Source of the DNA: an uncultured Planctomyces sp. | Lineage (GTDB): Bacteria; Planctomycetota; Planctomycetia; Planctomycetales; Planctomycetaceae | NCBI GenBank assembly: GCA_937904325.1 | Contig: CALGTK010000062.1 | Location: 1-41,685 of the forward strand | DNA: 41,685 nucleotides | Direction: 5' to 3' | Shown: positions 1 to 9,220 of the stretch, piece after piece | How the letters are laid out: each line of letters starts with the position of its first letter | Position numbering within the stretch: the first letter of the stretch is position 1 | The notes under the pieces: model-generated | The model's database searches: none | What the model was told of the DNA's origin: nothing | The model's input: only the letters and a program-made list of their open reading frames with translations | Program-made: the position numbers and the translations under genes

Positions 1-1256
1 CTCAGACACGCCGCTTCAATCTCCAACGCCGACAGCTTGTAGCCGCCGCTTTTGATAATGTCGACAGACTGTCGTCCCATGATCCGGTAGTAGCTGGATT
101 CACGTACGGCGACGTCGCCAGTTCGAAACCAATCATCATCAAACGACTCTGCCGTAATTTTCGGGCGGTTCCAGTATTCGAGGAACACACCCGGTCCGCG
201 AACCTGAATCTCGCCCGCCTCGTCTTCACCCTCGACGATGTCGCCGGCCTCGGACTTCAATCGAATCTCGACGCCCGGCAGCGGCTGGCCAACCGCTCCC
301 GGTCGACGCTCACCTTCGTACGGGTTGGACAAACCCATTCCGATCTCAGTCATGCCATATCGCTCAAGTAGCTTCTGACCGGTCAGCTTAAACCACTTGT
401 CATGAACGCTTGCCGGCAGCGCAGCCGACCCGGAGATCATCAGTCGCATCTTAGAAAACCCCCGCACAATGGGATCGCATTCCGACTCGGGCATCAGGTC
501 CAATGCATGGATCAACTTGACGTAAATCGTCGGCACAGCCATGAAGACCGAGTACTCTCGCGCGGCGATACGCTCCAGGACTGATGCCATTTCAAAACGA
601 GCAAACGTCTCAACAGCAGCACCCGCCCACAATCCGCAGGTCAGGATATTGATGATCCCGTGGATGTGATGCAGCGGCAGAAACAGCGGAATACGATCCG
701 TACTTCCCCACTGCCACGCATCAATCAGCGATTCGATCTGCGATTCAATATTCGCATGAGTCGTCACCACGCCTTTCGGCTTACTGGTTGTGCCACTCGT
801 ATAAAGAATCATCGCTCGACGGTCGTTTTTGATAACCGGCAATAACGGCGAGTCATCACGTGGCACGGCGACTTCGTCAACAATCAATTGCCGCAAGCCA
901 AGCCGCTCACACAGCCCGCTTATCTTTTCGGCAAAGGCCGCCGTAATAAGGACACAGCTCGGTTGCGAGTCCGTCAACGTATACTCAAGCTCTGATTCTG
1001 TTGCAGATAACGACAACGGAACGGCAACACCACCTGCTCTCCAGATTGCCCATTGGACACTTACGTAATCAAAGCCGGGCGGTACGAGGTATGTGATTCG
1101 AGACTCGCTTAAATCGTCCACATCGGCCAGTAATGCAACTGCAAGATGTGCAGAGCGTTCGAGCAACTCATCGTACGACCATTCGTCAGTCCCCGACCGA
1201 ATGGCTACGGAACTGCCATGCCACCTCGCACGTGCAACAAGTTGAAGCTCTTCCAC
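1..1256 (-). CDS. matB: Malonyl-CoA synthetase-like acyl-CoA synthetase (3' end cut by window edge)
   Basis: AMP-forming acyl-CoA synthetase (ANL superfamily), read from the reverse complement. It most likely converts malonate, ATP and CoA to malonyl-CoA in the cytoplasm. About 418 codons are visible; the C-terminal end lies off the left edge. Visible motifs: the phosphate-binding loop YTSGTTSKPKG, the adenine motif RYGMTEIGM, the TGD motif (WFRTGD) and the hinge region GRQSVDIIKSGGYK. The start chosen is GTG at 1256, preceded by AGAGG about nine bases upstream; the frame is open further upstream without a better start. It lies 53 bases after madM on the same strand. Substrate specificity is inferred from the madLM neighbours, because ANL sequence alone does not fix the acid used. 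Alternative: another short-chain dicarboxylate or acyl-CoA ligase. Confidence 0.85.
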   Translation of the reverse strand, partial: MEELQLVARARWHGSSVAIRSGTDEWSYDELLERSAHLAVALLADVDDLSESRITYLVPPGFDYVSVQWAIWRAGGVAVPLSLSATESELEYTLTDSQPSCVLITAAFAEKISGLCERLGLRQLIVDEVAVPRDDSPLLPVIKNDRRAMILYTSGTTSKPKGVVTTHANIESQIESLIDAWQWGSTDRIPLFLPLHHIHGIINILTCGLWAGAAVETFARFEMASVLERIAAREYSVFMAVPTIYVKLIHALDLMPESECDPIVRGFSKMRLMISGSAALPASVHDKWFKLTGQKLLERYGMTEIGMGLSNPYEGERRPGAVGQPLPGVEIRLKSEAGDIVEGEDEAGEIQVRGPGVFLEYWNRPKITAESFDDDWFRTGDVAVRESSYYRIMGRQSVDIIKSGGYKLSALEIEAACL

Positions 1257-1309
1257 GACCTCAGTCCTCTCAGCTGAACGCTGCTGTGGGATTAATTCTC
1301 TTCCAACAC

Positions 1310-2080
1310 TTAAACGACAGTACGAACCACCAGAAAAATGATGGACGGTCCGAGTAAACAACCCAGTCCCGTATAAAACGTAGCAGTCATCGCTCCGTAG
1401 GGCACGAGTTCCGGGTCAGTGACAGCCAGGCCACCCGCGACTCCGCTGGTCGTCCCCATCAACCCGCCAAAAATGAGGGCAGACCGCGGATTATCAAGTC
1501 CAATATACGGCGCGACGAACGGCGTCATGATCATGACGAGCATCGACTTGATCAATCCCGCAGCAACGCTCAAAGCAATCACCTCCGACTCAACACCAAG
1601 AGCCGTCCCCGTGACTGGACCGACGATGTAAGTAGCCGCTCCGCCACCAATCGTTGTAAGGCTGGCGGCATCCCGGTATCCAAATGCATATGCAACGCAC
1701 ACCCCAACGATGAAGGAGACGATGACTCCAGCCAGTAACGAAACGATGCCGCTGATCCCGGTCTTGCGGAACTCTTCCATCCGAACACCAAATGCTGTCG
1801 CAACGATCGCCAGGTCGCGTAGCATCGCTCCGCCCATGACGCCAATTCCAGACAACACTTCGACGTCGGCAATCCCCTTCTTCCCGCCGGTCAGCAAGCC
1901 ACCAACGTAAGCCAGCAGCAGCCCCAGCAAAATCGCAATGGCCGAACCGTGCAAACGGCCTCGAGTCAATCGGTCAGAGATCAGGTAAGAAAACCATACC
2001 ATCGCACCGACGACCGCGAAGGCTGTCACCAGAGAATACTTTGCAAGTAATACCTGCATGGCTACGAGCAGCTCTGTCAC
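1310..2080 (-). CDS. madM: Malonate transporter subunit MadM
   Basis: Large membrane subunit of the MadLM malonate:Na+ symporter. The 256-residue product is almost entirely hydrophobic with glycine-rich helices (for example GGAATYIVGPVTGTALG and GGLMGTTSGVAGGLAVTDPE), as in the MadM family, and has the usual family length. It starts with ATG inside the end of madL, with a four-base overlap (ATGA), which implies translational coupling. The matB-like synthetase follows 53 bases downstream. Together they form an import-and-activate unit for malonate in the inner membrane and cytoplasm. I see no frameshift or missing part. Family assignment is by recognition of the protein, and the adjacent madL supports it strongly. 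Confidence 0.92.
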   Translation of the reverse strand: MTELLVAMQVLLAKYSLVTAFAVVGAMVWFSYLISDRLTRGRLHGSAIAILLGLLLAYVGGLLTGGKKGIADVEVLSGIGVMGGAMLRDLAIVATAFGVRMEEFRKTGISGIVSLLAGVIVSFIVGVCVAYAFGYRDAASLTTIGGGAATYIVGPVTGTALGVESEVIALSVAAGLIKSMLVMIMTPFVAPYIGLDNPRSALIFGGLMGTTSGVAGGLAVTDPELVPYGAMTATFYTGLGCLLGPSIIFLVVRTVV

Positions 2081-2481
2081 GGCTCGTCCTTCACCGACAG
2101 CGACTCACTCTGCACAGATTCAGCATCAGGCTGCCCGATCCGACTAATGACTGGCACCAGGATAAAGCTGATCAGCACAACGGACACTCCAGCGATTAGA
2201 GCAATCGGCCCGCCCTTTACAGCGGCGAGTACGTTCTGGCTGGCCGCCATCGCCACAACGATTGGGATATATATCGAACTCCAGAACAGGATGCCCTGCT
2301 TCGTGGGCGGCTGCATCCGGCCTGAACGTTGCAACCAATCGCTACCTGGAATCAACAGGAGCATCGCGATACCGACTCCGCCGATATTCTTATCAACGCC
2401 GACAAGATACCCGAGCATTTGCCCCGCGACGACTCCTGCAATCAGGCAGCCGGACAAAAGAGCTGTTCCGTAAATCGCCAT
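2077..2481 (-). CDS. madL: Malonate transporter subunit MadL
   Basis: Small subunit of the malonate:Na+ symporter, 134 residues with about four membrane helices. The N-terminal half carries the family pattern MAIYGTALL...GQMLGYLVGV, then NIGGVGIAMLLL. The hydrophilic tail (DAESVQSESLSVKDEP) is probably cytoplasmic. It is the first gene of the minus-strand malonate operon and overlaps madM by four bases. The start fits the family N-terminus, although the Shine-Dalgarno sequence before it is weak. No regulator gene (MdcY/LysR/GntR type) is visible upstream within the window, so control of the operon is unknown. Confidence 0.92.
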   Translation of the reverse strand: MAIYGTALLSGCLIAGVVAGQMLGYLVGVDKNIGGVGIAMLLLIPGSDWLQRSGRMQPPTKQGILFWSSIYIPIVVAMAASQNVLAAVKGGPIALIAGVSVVLISFILVPVISRIGQPDAESVQSESLSVKDEP

Positions 2482-2560
2482 CAGCCAACCAATCGAGGAG
2501 ACACTGACTCGGACACTTAATCAAGCACGTCGCGTTTGCAACCGAACTTCGATCACTCAA

Positions 2561-3535
2561 CTACTTCCAGTTATTGTCCGCAATCGCCTTGCCGTTGGTC
2601 GTCAGAATCTGAAAGTGATGAAATCCGGCGTTCATTCCCGAGTATCGCCAGACGACTTTCTTCTCACGTGTGACTTCGAAAAGTTTCACCGCGTTTCCAT
2701 TAGCATGGTAGCTGGTCACGACTGTATTTCCGTTTGGCAGCCGCTGCACACCGCAGGCATCGTCGAACAGCCTCTCCCCAAGGTCTTCGTTGGTGACACT
2801 CCAGACGATCTTCCCTTTCCCGTCCACTTCGATAATCCGATTTCCATTCGTGCAGCCGATCAGTGTGTTGCCATCCTTCAGGCGAATCGCCGTGAAGGGC
2901 CAGTCACGTTTGCCGCGACCACGATCGTCGGTTGGAAAACTGCTGACAACTTTGCCAGTGTCGGGCTCGTATTCTTTGACTGCGAAGTCCAGGAGGTGCG
3001 GCGCGATGTAGTTGCCGCTCGGAAGCACTCGCAACATCCGAGTCTGCATGTGCGCGTTTCCCTTCTGGCATTGAAACGGCATCTTGTGCAAAATTTTTCC
3101 GGATCGATTGATCACTATCGCTCGTGGTTCCGATCCTAGTTCAGCGACGAGATACCGATCATCAGCCAACTGCTGCACCGTGCTGATTTCTTTCTGCTGA
3201 CCCTGATACTCAAACACCGTTTCCTTAGTCGCACGCTCAACTTCGACCACACCGCCATTGGGAAACCCCTGAGTTGGATAAAGTGCCAGCAGAACGTTGC
3301 CGTTCCCGAGTACCCATCCATCACTGGTTGGCTTGTCATACTTCCATTGAACCTTGCCGTCCTCGTCGACTATTACCGCTCGATTGGCTTTCCCACACCC
3401 AAGGAACGAATGTTTGATTACATCGTCCGCGTTTGCACAGGAAACCAACAGCGTCGCGCAGATCGCCAGAGCAAATCCGGCAGTCCCGCAAAACGGGGCA
3501 CAATTGAACGAACGAGTCGATGCGATTTTTGTCAT
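2561..3535 (-). CDS. Secreted beta-propeller (PQQ-like repeat) protein
   Basis: About 324 residues from the start chosen here, ATG at 3535, which has AGGA about eleven bases upstream; a longer frame from 3598 has no such support. The N-terminus is basic then hydrophobic (MTKIASTRSF...GFALAICATLLVSCA), a signal peptide with a possible lipobox-like LVSC. The rest is a series of blade-like repeats of the type G-K-x-x-W...L-x-N-G-N, e.g. GKVQWKY, LGNGNVLLA, GKIVWSVT, LPNGNTVVTS and KKVVWRYSG. This indicates a propeller of the PQQ-like or arylsulfotransferase-like class, working in the periplasm or at the cell surface. No catalytic residues can be assigned. It is followed on the same strand by nothing related to malonate, so its role is unknown; an extracellular binding protein is as likely as an enzyme. 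Confidence 0.75.
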   Translation of the reverse strand: MTKIASTRSFNCAPFCGTAGFALAICATLLVSCANADDVIKHSFLGCGKANRAVIVDEDGKVQWKYDKPTSDGWVLGNGNVLLALYPTQGFPNGGVVEVERATKETVFEYQGQQKEISTVQQLADDRYLVAELGSEPRAIVINRSGKILHKMPFQCQKGNAHMQTRMLRVLPSGNYIAPHLLDFAVKEYEPDTGKVVSSFPTDDRGRGKRDWPFTAIRLKDGNTLIGCTNGNRIIEVDGKGKIVWSVTNEDLGERLFDDACGVQRLPNGNTVVTSYHANGNAVKLFEVTREKKVVWRYSGMNAGFHHFQILTTNGKAIADNNWK

Positions 3536-3670
3536 ACGAAGTAAATTCCTGAAGATGAAACAAAACGCGTACGTTGACCAGAGGGGACGGAAACCCACTG
3601 AATTTATAACCGGCCGCAGTCCAGCGATCGACAGAAACGGTCTGTTATCTCCGTTGAATGCTGGATCGGC

Positions 3671-4906
3671 TTACTTCAGCAGTTCGAGAATTCCCTCGCC
3701 GAATCCCGTGCCGATCTGTGCAAAGCACCACGGGCTTCCGTAATAGTGATATGGGTGGTCGTTTCCGAACTGTCGCCACGTATCGACGTCCTTGCTCCAT
3801 CCGCCGGGGCCGGTGTAGATCGCGTGAGCTTCCATGTCCCAATACTTGTCCGTCTTCACGCAGAGCACGTTGCCTTTGAACTCTGGGTATTCCGGAACGT
3901 TCGCCTGCGCCTTCTTGATGAAATCTCGCGGTGAACCTTCCGTGTCAGGCTTCATTCCGTCGTGCCCCATTTGGCCGATGACGAACTTCATCTCCGAAGC
4001 TTTGAACTCCTTGCGAACGTCACGAACGAAGTTGGCCATATTTTTTTCATATGTCAGCCAGCGGTCCTTGTACTGGTCGTTCCAACCCTGAAACCAGACG
4101 AACCCTTCAATCTCGTACCCCTGCCCTTTGTAACCCGGGAAACGCCCTTTCAGATCCGCAAGGCAGCCGTGAACCTCGCTCACCATGTTTCGATAGTCTT
4201 TGCCGAACTGATCTTTATATTGCTCCATAGTGACGATCTCTTTCGGCTTGAACGTCCTTAATCGTTTCTTCTTTTCTGCCGTCTTATTTTGCTCAGTGAC
4301 TCGCTTGTTGTACGCATCGATCTTAGCCGGCTCGGCTTTGTTCCATGCTTCATTTTCAGCATTCTGAGCGACAGCCAGGTCGGCATATTCCTCATCGCTC
4401 AACATTGACGACGGAGGCAGAAAGCCACGAGCCAGCGCTCGCCCGCCCCATGACGTCTTGATGATCAATACCTGCTCGTCAAAGTGGTTTCCGACGACGT
4501 GGCCAAAATTGAACTCCGGTCCGAAACCTTCTTTCGGAGCCCCATAGCCAACCATCAGGTCTCCATGCTTGCCAAGATAATTGATCCAGACGTCCTGCCG
4601 ACTGCTCCACAGATACGTCGGAGTCTTGCGTCGATCATCCGAATCTCTGGTCTCAGCGACCTTCGCATTGAACGCGTCGAAATCGCCACCCTTGATGAAG
4701 TGTTCATAGCGACTCCTGTACTTCTCCTGAGTGACCTGCCACGACAACGGCTCCGGGAAGCCTCGGCCTTCCATATTTGATTGCCCGGCCAGGATAAAAA
4801 CTTTGACTTTCTCTGAACTTGTTGACGCAGCAAAATTGGGATTCGCCGCAAAGACTGAAGACCCAGATACAGTCGCCAACGTAAGGACGATGAGTCGAGA
4901 AAACAT
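3671..4906 (-). CDS. Secreted SGNH/sialate O-acetylesterase-like carbohydrate esterase
   Basis: About 411 residues. The start ATG at 4906 is preceded by GGAGAAG eight bases upstream and opens a signal peptide (MFSRLIVLTLATVSGSSVFA); upstream in-frame ATGs at 4969 and 4921 are less likely. Right after the signal is VFILAGQSNMEGRG, the block I motif of the SASA/DUF303 family with the nucleophile Ser in GQSNM. Further family motifs are GFVWFQGWND in the middle and a late GNDHPYHYYGS that may hold the catalytic His. A charged insert around residues 150-200 (AENEAWNKAEPAKIDAY) is long for the family. It probably removes acetyl or other acyl groups from extracellular polysaccharide. Family membership is seen in the sequence; the substrate is not known. 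Confidence 0.85.
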   Translation of the reverse strand: MFSRLIVLTLATVSGSSVFAANPNFAASTSSEKVKVFILAGQSNMEGRGFPEPLSWQVTQEKYRSRYEHFIKGGDFDAFNAKVAETRDSDDRRKTPTYLWSSRQDVWINYLGKHGDLMVGYGAPKEGFGPEFNFGHVVGNHFDEQVLIIKTSWGGRALARGFLPPSSMLSDEEYADLAVAQNAENEAWNKAEPAKIDAYNKRVTEQNKTAEKKKRLRTFKPKEIVTMEQYKDQFGKDYRNMVSEVHGCLADLKGRFPGYKGQGYEIEGFVWFQGWNDQYKDRWLTYEKNMANFVRDVRKEFKASEMKFVIGQMGHDGMKPDTEGSPRDFIKKAQANVPEYPEFKGNVLCVKTDKYWDMEAHAIYTGPGGWSKDVDTWRQFGNDHPYHYYGSPWCFAQIGTGFGEGILELLK

Positions 4907-5209
4907 TTGTAACTTCTCCATCAAAATCGTGAACTGTCCATCAATACTTATCGCCCATGTTACTCGCATCGCCCGATTTTTTCGCGGAATCGACCAGAAG
5001 AACGCCCATGTTGTGTAACGAGGATCTGAGAATCAGGCTCAGAGACAAATCACTTCTTCATTAGTCCGAACTGTTTTGACCTCGTAAACACAAGCGGTAA
5101 CAGAACATTCGACTCGTTATTGAATCCTGTACCTCTATCTCCCTGAATTTCTCAGCCAGCATCCGTGACGCTGCGTTCGGCGATACGCCCGATACAAGAG
5201 GTCTGGCTC

Positions 5210-5612
5210 GGCATGACCGATACGGAATGTGACTTTGCGACTCTGATCAGCAAGGCTCGTGGGCGGCACGACGCAGCGTTATGCGAGCCGCCGGGCTATC
5301 GGTTAATGAAGCCTCGCCGGTCGAAGCTCGAGCAGTTCCTGCCGGTCATCCATGATAATTCTGGAGAGTAACCGGCACGTCCTCCGGACGCAGCGTCACA
5401 AGCGTCAGCGTATCTGCTACCGATTACGGTAGGAGCATGGTTAAACAAGCGGTCTGAAGATCGTGCAGGAAGCGGTGCGCGAGTAGAAGAAAAGCCACTG
5501 CGAAGTCTGCCTGACGCTGAGCCATCGTCCGAGCAACGGCGACGGAGGGTGTCCTTCTGTGGAAAACGCGTGCGAGACAACGGTGCAGGGATTCCCGGGA
5601 GCCCTCGATTTT
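5210..5612 (+). pseudogene. IS21-family istA transposase relic
   Basis: Fragments of an IstA-type transposase can be read across several frames. EPPGYRL and KPRRSKLEQFLPVI (5285-5350) match the end of the helix-turn-helix and the linker. After a frameshift near 5355 comes ESNRHVLRTQRHKRQRICYRLR (5361-5430 region), equivalent to the IstA KQRHTAKRIFERLRDE motif, and then an in-frame stop. A further shift gives VQEAVRE-stop-KKSHCEVCLTLSHRP (5463-5525), like IstA REWKR...EVFVPLSHRPGEAQ. A last piece reads to FPGALDF near 5611. The DDE domain end and istB are missing. The element is dead and much decayed. Its true outer ends and inverted repeats could not be placed, so the boundaries are approximate. 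Confidence 0.7.
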
Positions 5613-5740
5613 TAAGATCAAAGCCCTTTCATGTGGTCAGTGATTGACTGGTTCCTATAAATCAATTGTTCGGACAAACACAGGGCCAGCCAAGTCACTC
5701 TTAAACAAACACATTACCCGTTATCTACAGGATATTAGAC

Positions 5741-6925
5741 ATGCTCTTAAACCGACGCACTCTCTTGTCACTCACTCTGGCCGGACTGATACTAACGATT
5801 TCTGGATCATCCAGAGCTGGCGACAAAAAAGACATCATCGACACGGCAATCGCTGCCGGTCAATTTAAAACCCTTGCTGCAGCCCTGCAGGCCGCAGACC
5901 TGGTCGACGCGTTGAAGGGCAAGGGTCCATTCACTGTCTTTGCTCCTACCGATGACGCGTTCTCGAAACTGCCGAAAGGTACTGTTGAAGGGCTACTCAA
6001 ACCCAAAGCGAAAGGGGCTCTCGCAGGCATTCTCACCTACCACGTGGTAGCGGGAGCGGTTGATTCTGGAAAAGTGGTGAAGCTGTCGAACGCGACCACA
6101 CTCAACGGTCAACGCGTAGACATTTCAGTACAGGACGGCGGCGTAATGGTGGACAACGCCAAAGTATTGACGACTGACATACATTGCTCCAATGGGATCA
6201 TCCATGTCATTGACTCAGTCATTCTGCCGGCGAGTGAAACCATTCCGGCTACAGCAATAAAAGCCGGAACCTTCAAGACACTGGTGGCTGCTGCAAAGGC
6301 TGCGGGTCTGGTTGACGCCCTTTCCGGAGATTCACCGCTAACCGTCTTCGCCCCGACCGACGAAGCATTTGGACGGCTGCCGGAAGGTACCGTTGCCACT
6401 CTTCTGAAGCCGGAAAACATCGACCAGTTAAAGCGAATTCTGTTGTACCACGTCGTTGAGGGTCGGGTGTACTCCGATCAAGCTCTTAAACTGAAAGAAG
6501 CATCCTCTTTAGCAGGTCCAACTTTGCGGATTCGTGCTAACAGGAAAGGTGCATTCGTCAATAAGTCGAAGCTAACGGCTCTTGATATCGAAGCTTCGAA
6601 TGGTGTGATTCATGTAATCGATGCCGTCCTGATGCCACCAGCGAAAAAGGTCACGAGTGCTGATGCTAAATCGGCGATTGAACACGCAGTGGCTCGAGGT
6701 ACCACCCTTTATAACTCAGGTGACAGTGATGCTTGTGCCCGTCAATACATGTCGACGGCAATATCGCTACTCGGTAGTGATCACGAAATGCCGGCTCACG
6801 CTGTTCGTCATCTCCAGACTGCTGTCAAACATGCAAGTGCTTCGGACTGCAGCATCTCCAGGAGCTGGACCATGCGTGGCGGCCTCGACGCTGCTTACAG
6901 AGTCATGATGACTGACATTCGCTAG
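5741..6925 (+). CDS. Secreted protein with two fasciclin (FAS1) domains
   Basis: 394 residues, ATG preceded by AGGAT about nine bases upstream. A signal peptide spans about residues 1-27 ([22 protein letters not shown]...RAG). FAS1 domain 1 is roughly residues 30-160 and domain 2 roughly 165-305. Both show the hallmark blocks [17 protein letters not shown] / [25 protein letters not shown] / LLYHVVEG and [14 protein letters not shown] / [16 protein letters not shown]-terminal extension of about 90 residues contains two Cys (ACAR, SDCS) and no family I recognise. FAS1 proteins act in adhesion or binding outside the cytoplasm; here the neighbouring pterin and photolyase genes suggest membership of a stress locus. 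A strong terminator follows, so this gene is probably transcribed alone. Confidence 0.93.
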   Translation: MLLNRRTLLSLTLAGLILTISGSSRAGDKKDIIDTAIAAGQFKTLAAALQAADLVDALKGKGPFTVFAPTDDAFSKLPKGTVEGLLKPKAKGALAGILTYHVVAGAVDSGKVVKLSNATTLNGQRVDISVQDGGVMVDNAKVLTTDIHCSNGIIHVIDSVILPASETIPATAIKAGTFKTLVAAAKAAGLVDALSGDSPLTVFAPTDEAFGRLPEGTVATLLKPENIDQLKRILLYHVVEGRVYSDQALKLKEASSLAGPTLRIRANRKGAFVNKSKLTALDIEASNGVIHVIDAVLMPPAKKVTSADAKSAIEHAVARGTTLYNSGDSDACARQYMSTAISLLGSDHEMPAHAVRHLQTAVKHASASDCSISRSWTMRGGLDAAYRVMMTDIR

Positions 6926-6958
6926 TCATACTTCGATCAGCGATCCATTACGCCATAA

Positions 6959-6995
6959 GAGGCGAAGTTGGCAAATGCCACTTCGTCTCATTTTT
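6959..6995 (+). terminator. Rho-independent terminator after the fasciclin gene
   Basis: Hairpin with left arm 6959-6973 (GAGGCGAAGTTGGCA) and right arm 6976-6989 (TGCCACTTCGTCTC). It pairs over 14 base pairs with one bulged T and a two-base loop, and is followed by ATTTTT. It starts 33 bases after the fasciclin stop codon and separates that gene from folE. Confidence 0.88.
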
Positions 6996-7033
6996 CACAT
7001 TCGACCGCTAACCCGCCATCAGGAATTTTCAGC

Positions 7034-7717
7034 ATGGTCCTCGATCTCATGACGGCATCTGCGTCAAACACCAACGAATCATACGCTTTCAATGAATCGT
7101 CCCCCCAACCGCACGCGGGCGCACCTGACAAAGACTCGTCGGCCAATCCTCGGCAGGCCGTCAACAAATCGGCAATCGAAAATGCGGTTCGCACAATCCT
7201 GGAGGCTGTCGGTGAGGATGCACTCCGGGACGGCCTGCTGGACACTCCTGCGCGTGTCGCACGAATGTACGAAGAGATGTTTGCAGGATTGCACCTTGAC
7301 CCCGCACGTCATCTCGAAACAACCTTTCCTGAGGAATATGACGAGATTGTCCTCGTAAGAGACATCCCGTTCACAAGCATGTGCGAGCATCATCTGCTTC
7401 CGTTTACTGGCGTCGCTCACGTAGGCTACCTGCCGAATGGTCGAGTCGTCGGTCTGAGTAAGCTGGCTCGCGTTGTAGAAGAAGTCGCTCGGCGTCCACA
7501 GGTTCAGGAGCGGATGACACAGACTGTCGCCAACATGCTTGAGGAGAAACTCAACACAAAGGGCGCCGCCGTCGTTATCGAGTCGGAGCACTCGTGCATG
7601 GCTTTACGGGGCGTCCGTAAAGCGGGAACGCTAACGGTTACCAGTTCATTACGCGGTATCTTTCGCACCAGTCAGGCCAGTCGTTCCGAAATTATGACGC
7701 TGATCAACGTCAGATAG
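7034..7717 (+). CDS. folE: GTP cyclohydrolase I
   Basis: 227 residues. It converts GTP to 7,8-dihydroneopterin triphosphate, the first step to folate and to other pterins. The start ATG at 7034 has AGGAA eight bases upstream; an in-frame codon at 6968 lies inside the preceding terminator and is rejected. Residues 1-45 are a low-complexity, poorly conserved extension. The catalytic core has the zinc ligands Cys117 and His120 in MCEHHLLPF and Cys188 in [10 protein letters not shown], plus [10 protein letters not shown] and [10 protein letters not shown] pterin-synthase homologue follows after 40 bases, so the two form an operon. The neighbourhood suggests a dedicated pterin branch rather than housekeeping folate synthesis; a second folE elsewhere in the genome would support that. 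Confidence 0.96.
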   Translation: MVLDLMTASASNTNESYAFNESSPQPHAGAPDKDSSANPRQAVNKSAIENAVRTILEAVGEDALRDGLLDTPARVARMYEEMFAGLHLDPARHLETTFPEEYDEIVLVRDIPFTSMCEHHLLPFTGVAHVGYLPNGRVVGLSKLARVVEEVARRPQVQERMTQTVANMLEEKLNTKGAAVVIESEHSCMALRGVRKAGTLTVTSSLRGIFRTSQASRSEIMTLINVR

Positions 7718-7757
7718 ACCCCGTTTTCCCCCTTCAACAACATTTCGAGGTACCGAG

Positions 7758-8255
7758 ATGATTATCCAAAAGCAGTACAGGTTCTATGCCGCTCACCGCA
7801 ATGAGGAGTTACGGGACAAGTGCAGCAATATTCACGGCCACCGCTACGGCCTCACTTGTTTCTTCGATGTGGAACGCACTGGAAACCTGACGACTCTTTT
7901 TAGCGAATTCGACGCACGGATCGAACCATTATTGAAGAACGAGTACGACCATGGGATGCTGATTCATCGTCACGATCCGTTATTCGAAACGTTGAAAATG
8001 CATGCGGAACGCACTGGCGAGCATTTTCGGCTCAAGGTGCTTGAATTCCCGACAAGTGTCGAGAACGTTTCCTACGTCCTGTTCACAGCAATTGTCGAAC
8101 TAGGGTTTCAGTTGAATCGAATCGAACTACGGGAAACTGACACTTCAGTCGTGGAATACACGCGAGAAGACTGGGTTGCTGACAACCGCCGCTTCAGTGA
8201 TGTCTCCATGAAAGACAACGGCGAACAGGTTAATCAGATTGATCTGCCACATTAA
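7758..8255 (+). CDS. 6-pyruvoyl-tetrahydropterin synthase / QueD family protein
   Basis: 165 residues, with GAGG seven bases before the ATG. It is a T-fold enzyme acting on dihydroneopterin triphosphate, the product of the folE gene 40 bases upstream. Zinc ligands expected in the family are visible as His13 (FYAAHRNEEL) and His26/His28 (CSNIHGHRY). Cys22 sits four residues before the first His of HGH, where the catalytic Cys of PTPS/QueD lies. A late Glu is in LRETDTSVVEY. The spacing between His13 and HGH is short and the protein is longer than QueD, so it may be a divergent PTPS (pterin side-chain branch) rather than the queuosine enzyme. No queC or queE is adjacent, which favours the pterin role. 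The function split is inferred. Confidence 0.88.
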   Translation: MIIQKQYRFYAAHRNEELRDKCSNIHGHRYGLTCFFDVERTGNLTTLFSEFDARIEPLLKNEYDHGMLIHRHDPLFETLKMHAERTGEHFRLKVLEFPTSVENVSYVLFTAIVELGFQLNRIELRETDTSVVEYTREDWVADNRRFSDVSMKDNGEQVNQIDLPH

Positions 8256-8518
8256 TCGACACAGGCGTTTGAGTGACAAGGACAGAGATTCAGTCTCACA
8301 CGAGGATGTGGTGAATTCAACTCAGACGCTCCCAAACAGAAGACATCATCCGGAAGCTTCCAACGACCTTGAAATAACCAACAGTTCAGCGTTCATCGCA
8401 GCCACATAGGGGCCGACAAACAACTGAATTACGAAGCTGTAGTCCACTGGTTCTCCCGGCTTTCAACGGTGGCACTTTGTCAGCCTCTCGGTACATGGGT
8501 CAAGAATAAGAAACGAAT

Positions 8519-8959
8519 ATGTCGGAATCCGACTTACGAGATGTCATACCAAACCGTCCCCCCTACTTGTGGGTGGATGACGTTGTCTCAGTCGATGAGA
8601 ACGAAATTCATACGACAAAGATCATCTCACCAAAGCTTGAGCTGTTCAACGGGCACTATCCCGATTTTCCAGTGTTTCCGGCAGCCCTTCAGTGTGAGTG
8701 TGCCTTCCAGGCGTCAGCGATTCTGATCGCCACGCTCGGAGTGTCCACAGGTGACAAAATCCCGGTCGTCGCGAGAGCGAACAATCTGAAATTTCGTCGA
8801 ATGGTTCGCCCCGGTGACAAGCTCGATATCTACGTCAAGCTGGACCATCGAGTAAATGACGTCTTCTACCTGAAGGGTCGCATCCTGTGCGACGATGTGA
8901 CGATGGCAACTCTCGATTTCACCACGACCGCTGCATCGCCAGATGCGATTTCACGATAA
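8519..8959 (+). CDS. FabZ-like 3-hydroxyacyl-ACP dehydratase (hot-dog fold)
   Basis: 146 residues, typical FabZ length. The N-terminus has IPNRPPYLWVD, matching the FabZ signature I-P-H-R-P-P-F-L-L-V-D. The catalytic His is His46 in FNGHYPDFP and the catalytic Glu is Glu60 in LQCECAFQ, separated by 14 residues as in FabZ. It would dehydrate 3-hydroxyacyl-ACP in the cytoplasm. It is not next to other fatty-acid genes, so it is probably a specialised paralogue rather than the housekeeping copy. The gene sits 263 bases after the PTPS gene on the same strand; that gap has no clear terminator or gene. The substitution of PGVL by PAAL before the Glu is unusual. Confidence 0.88.
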   Translation: MSESDLRDVIPNRPPYLWVDDVVSVDENEIHTTKIISPKLELFNGHYPDFPVFPAALQCECAFQASAILIATLGVSTGDKIPVVARANNLKFRRMVRPGDKLDIYVKLDHRVNDVFYLKGRILCDDVTMATLDFTTTAASPDAISR

Positions 8960-9142
8960 AACGGAAGCGATTACTCGACTGCCAGAGACACTCCACACTG
9001 TTGGTTGTTCACACAAAAAGGCGTACCAGCAGGACAACAAAAGCATTCCTTCTAGACAAATTTTCGAGGTATGCTGAAAGCTGATGGTCATGTGACTTTC
9101 GCAGTCTAGAAATCGTGCCGGAGGATGAGAGCCTCCGACTTC

Positions 9143-9201
9143 GATCGCGGCAGTAATCGACGCGGTGAATGGCCCTTCCCGCTAGATTCTCTGCCGCGAT
9201 C
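9143..9201 (+). promoter_or_regulatory. Long inverted repeat in the leader of the VOC gene
   Basis: Perfect 11-base inverted repeat: GATCGCGGCAG at 9143-9153 and CTGCCGCGATC at 9191-9201, with a 37-base loop that itself holds GCGG...CCGC. It ends only a few bases before the AGGA ribosome site of the gene starting at 9221. A second short hairpin (CGGAGG 9119-9124 / CCTCCG 9132-9137) lies just upstream. There is no T-run, so a translation-control or protein-binding element is more likely than a terminator. Confidence 0.5.
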
Positions 9202-9220
9202 ATACTTTCAGGACTTCGAA

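Noticed and set aside
2615-3139. 174-codon open frame on the plus strand
   Set aside because: Antisense to the beta-propeller gene, whose repeats are clear.
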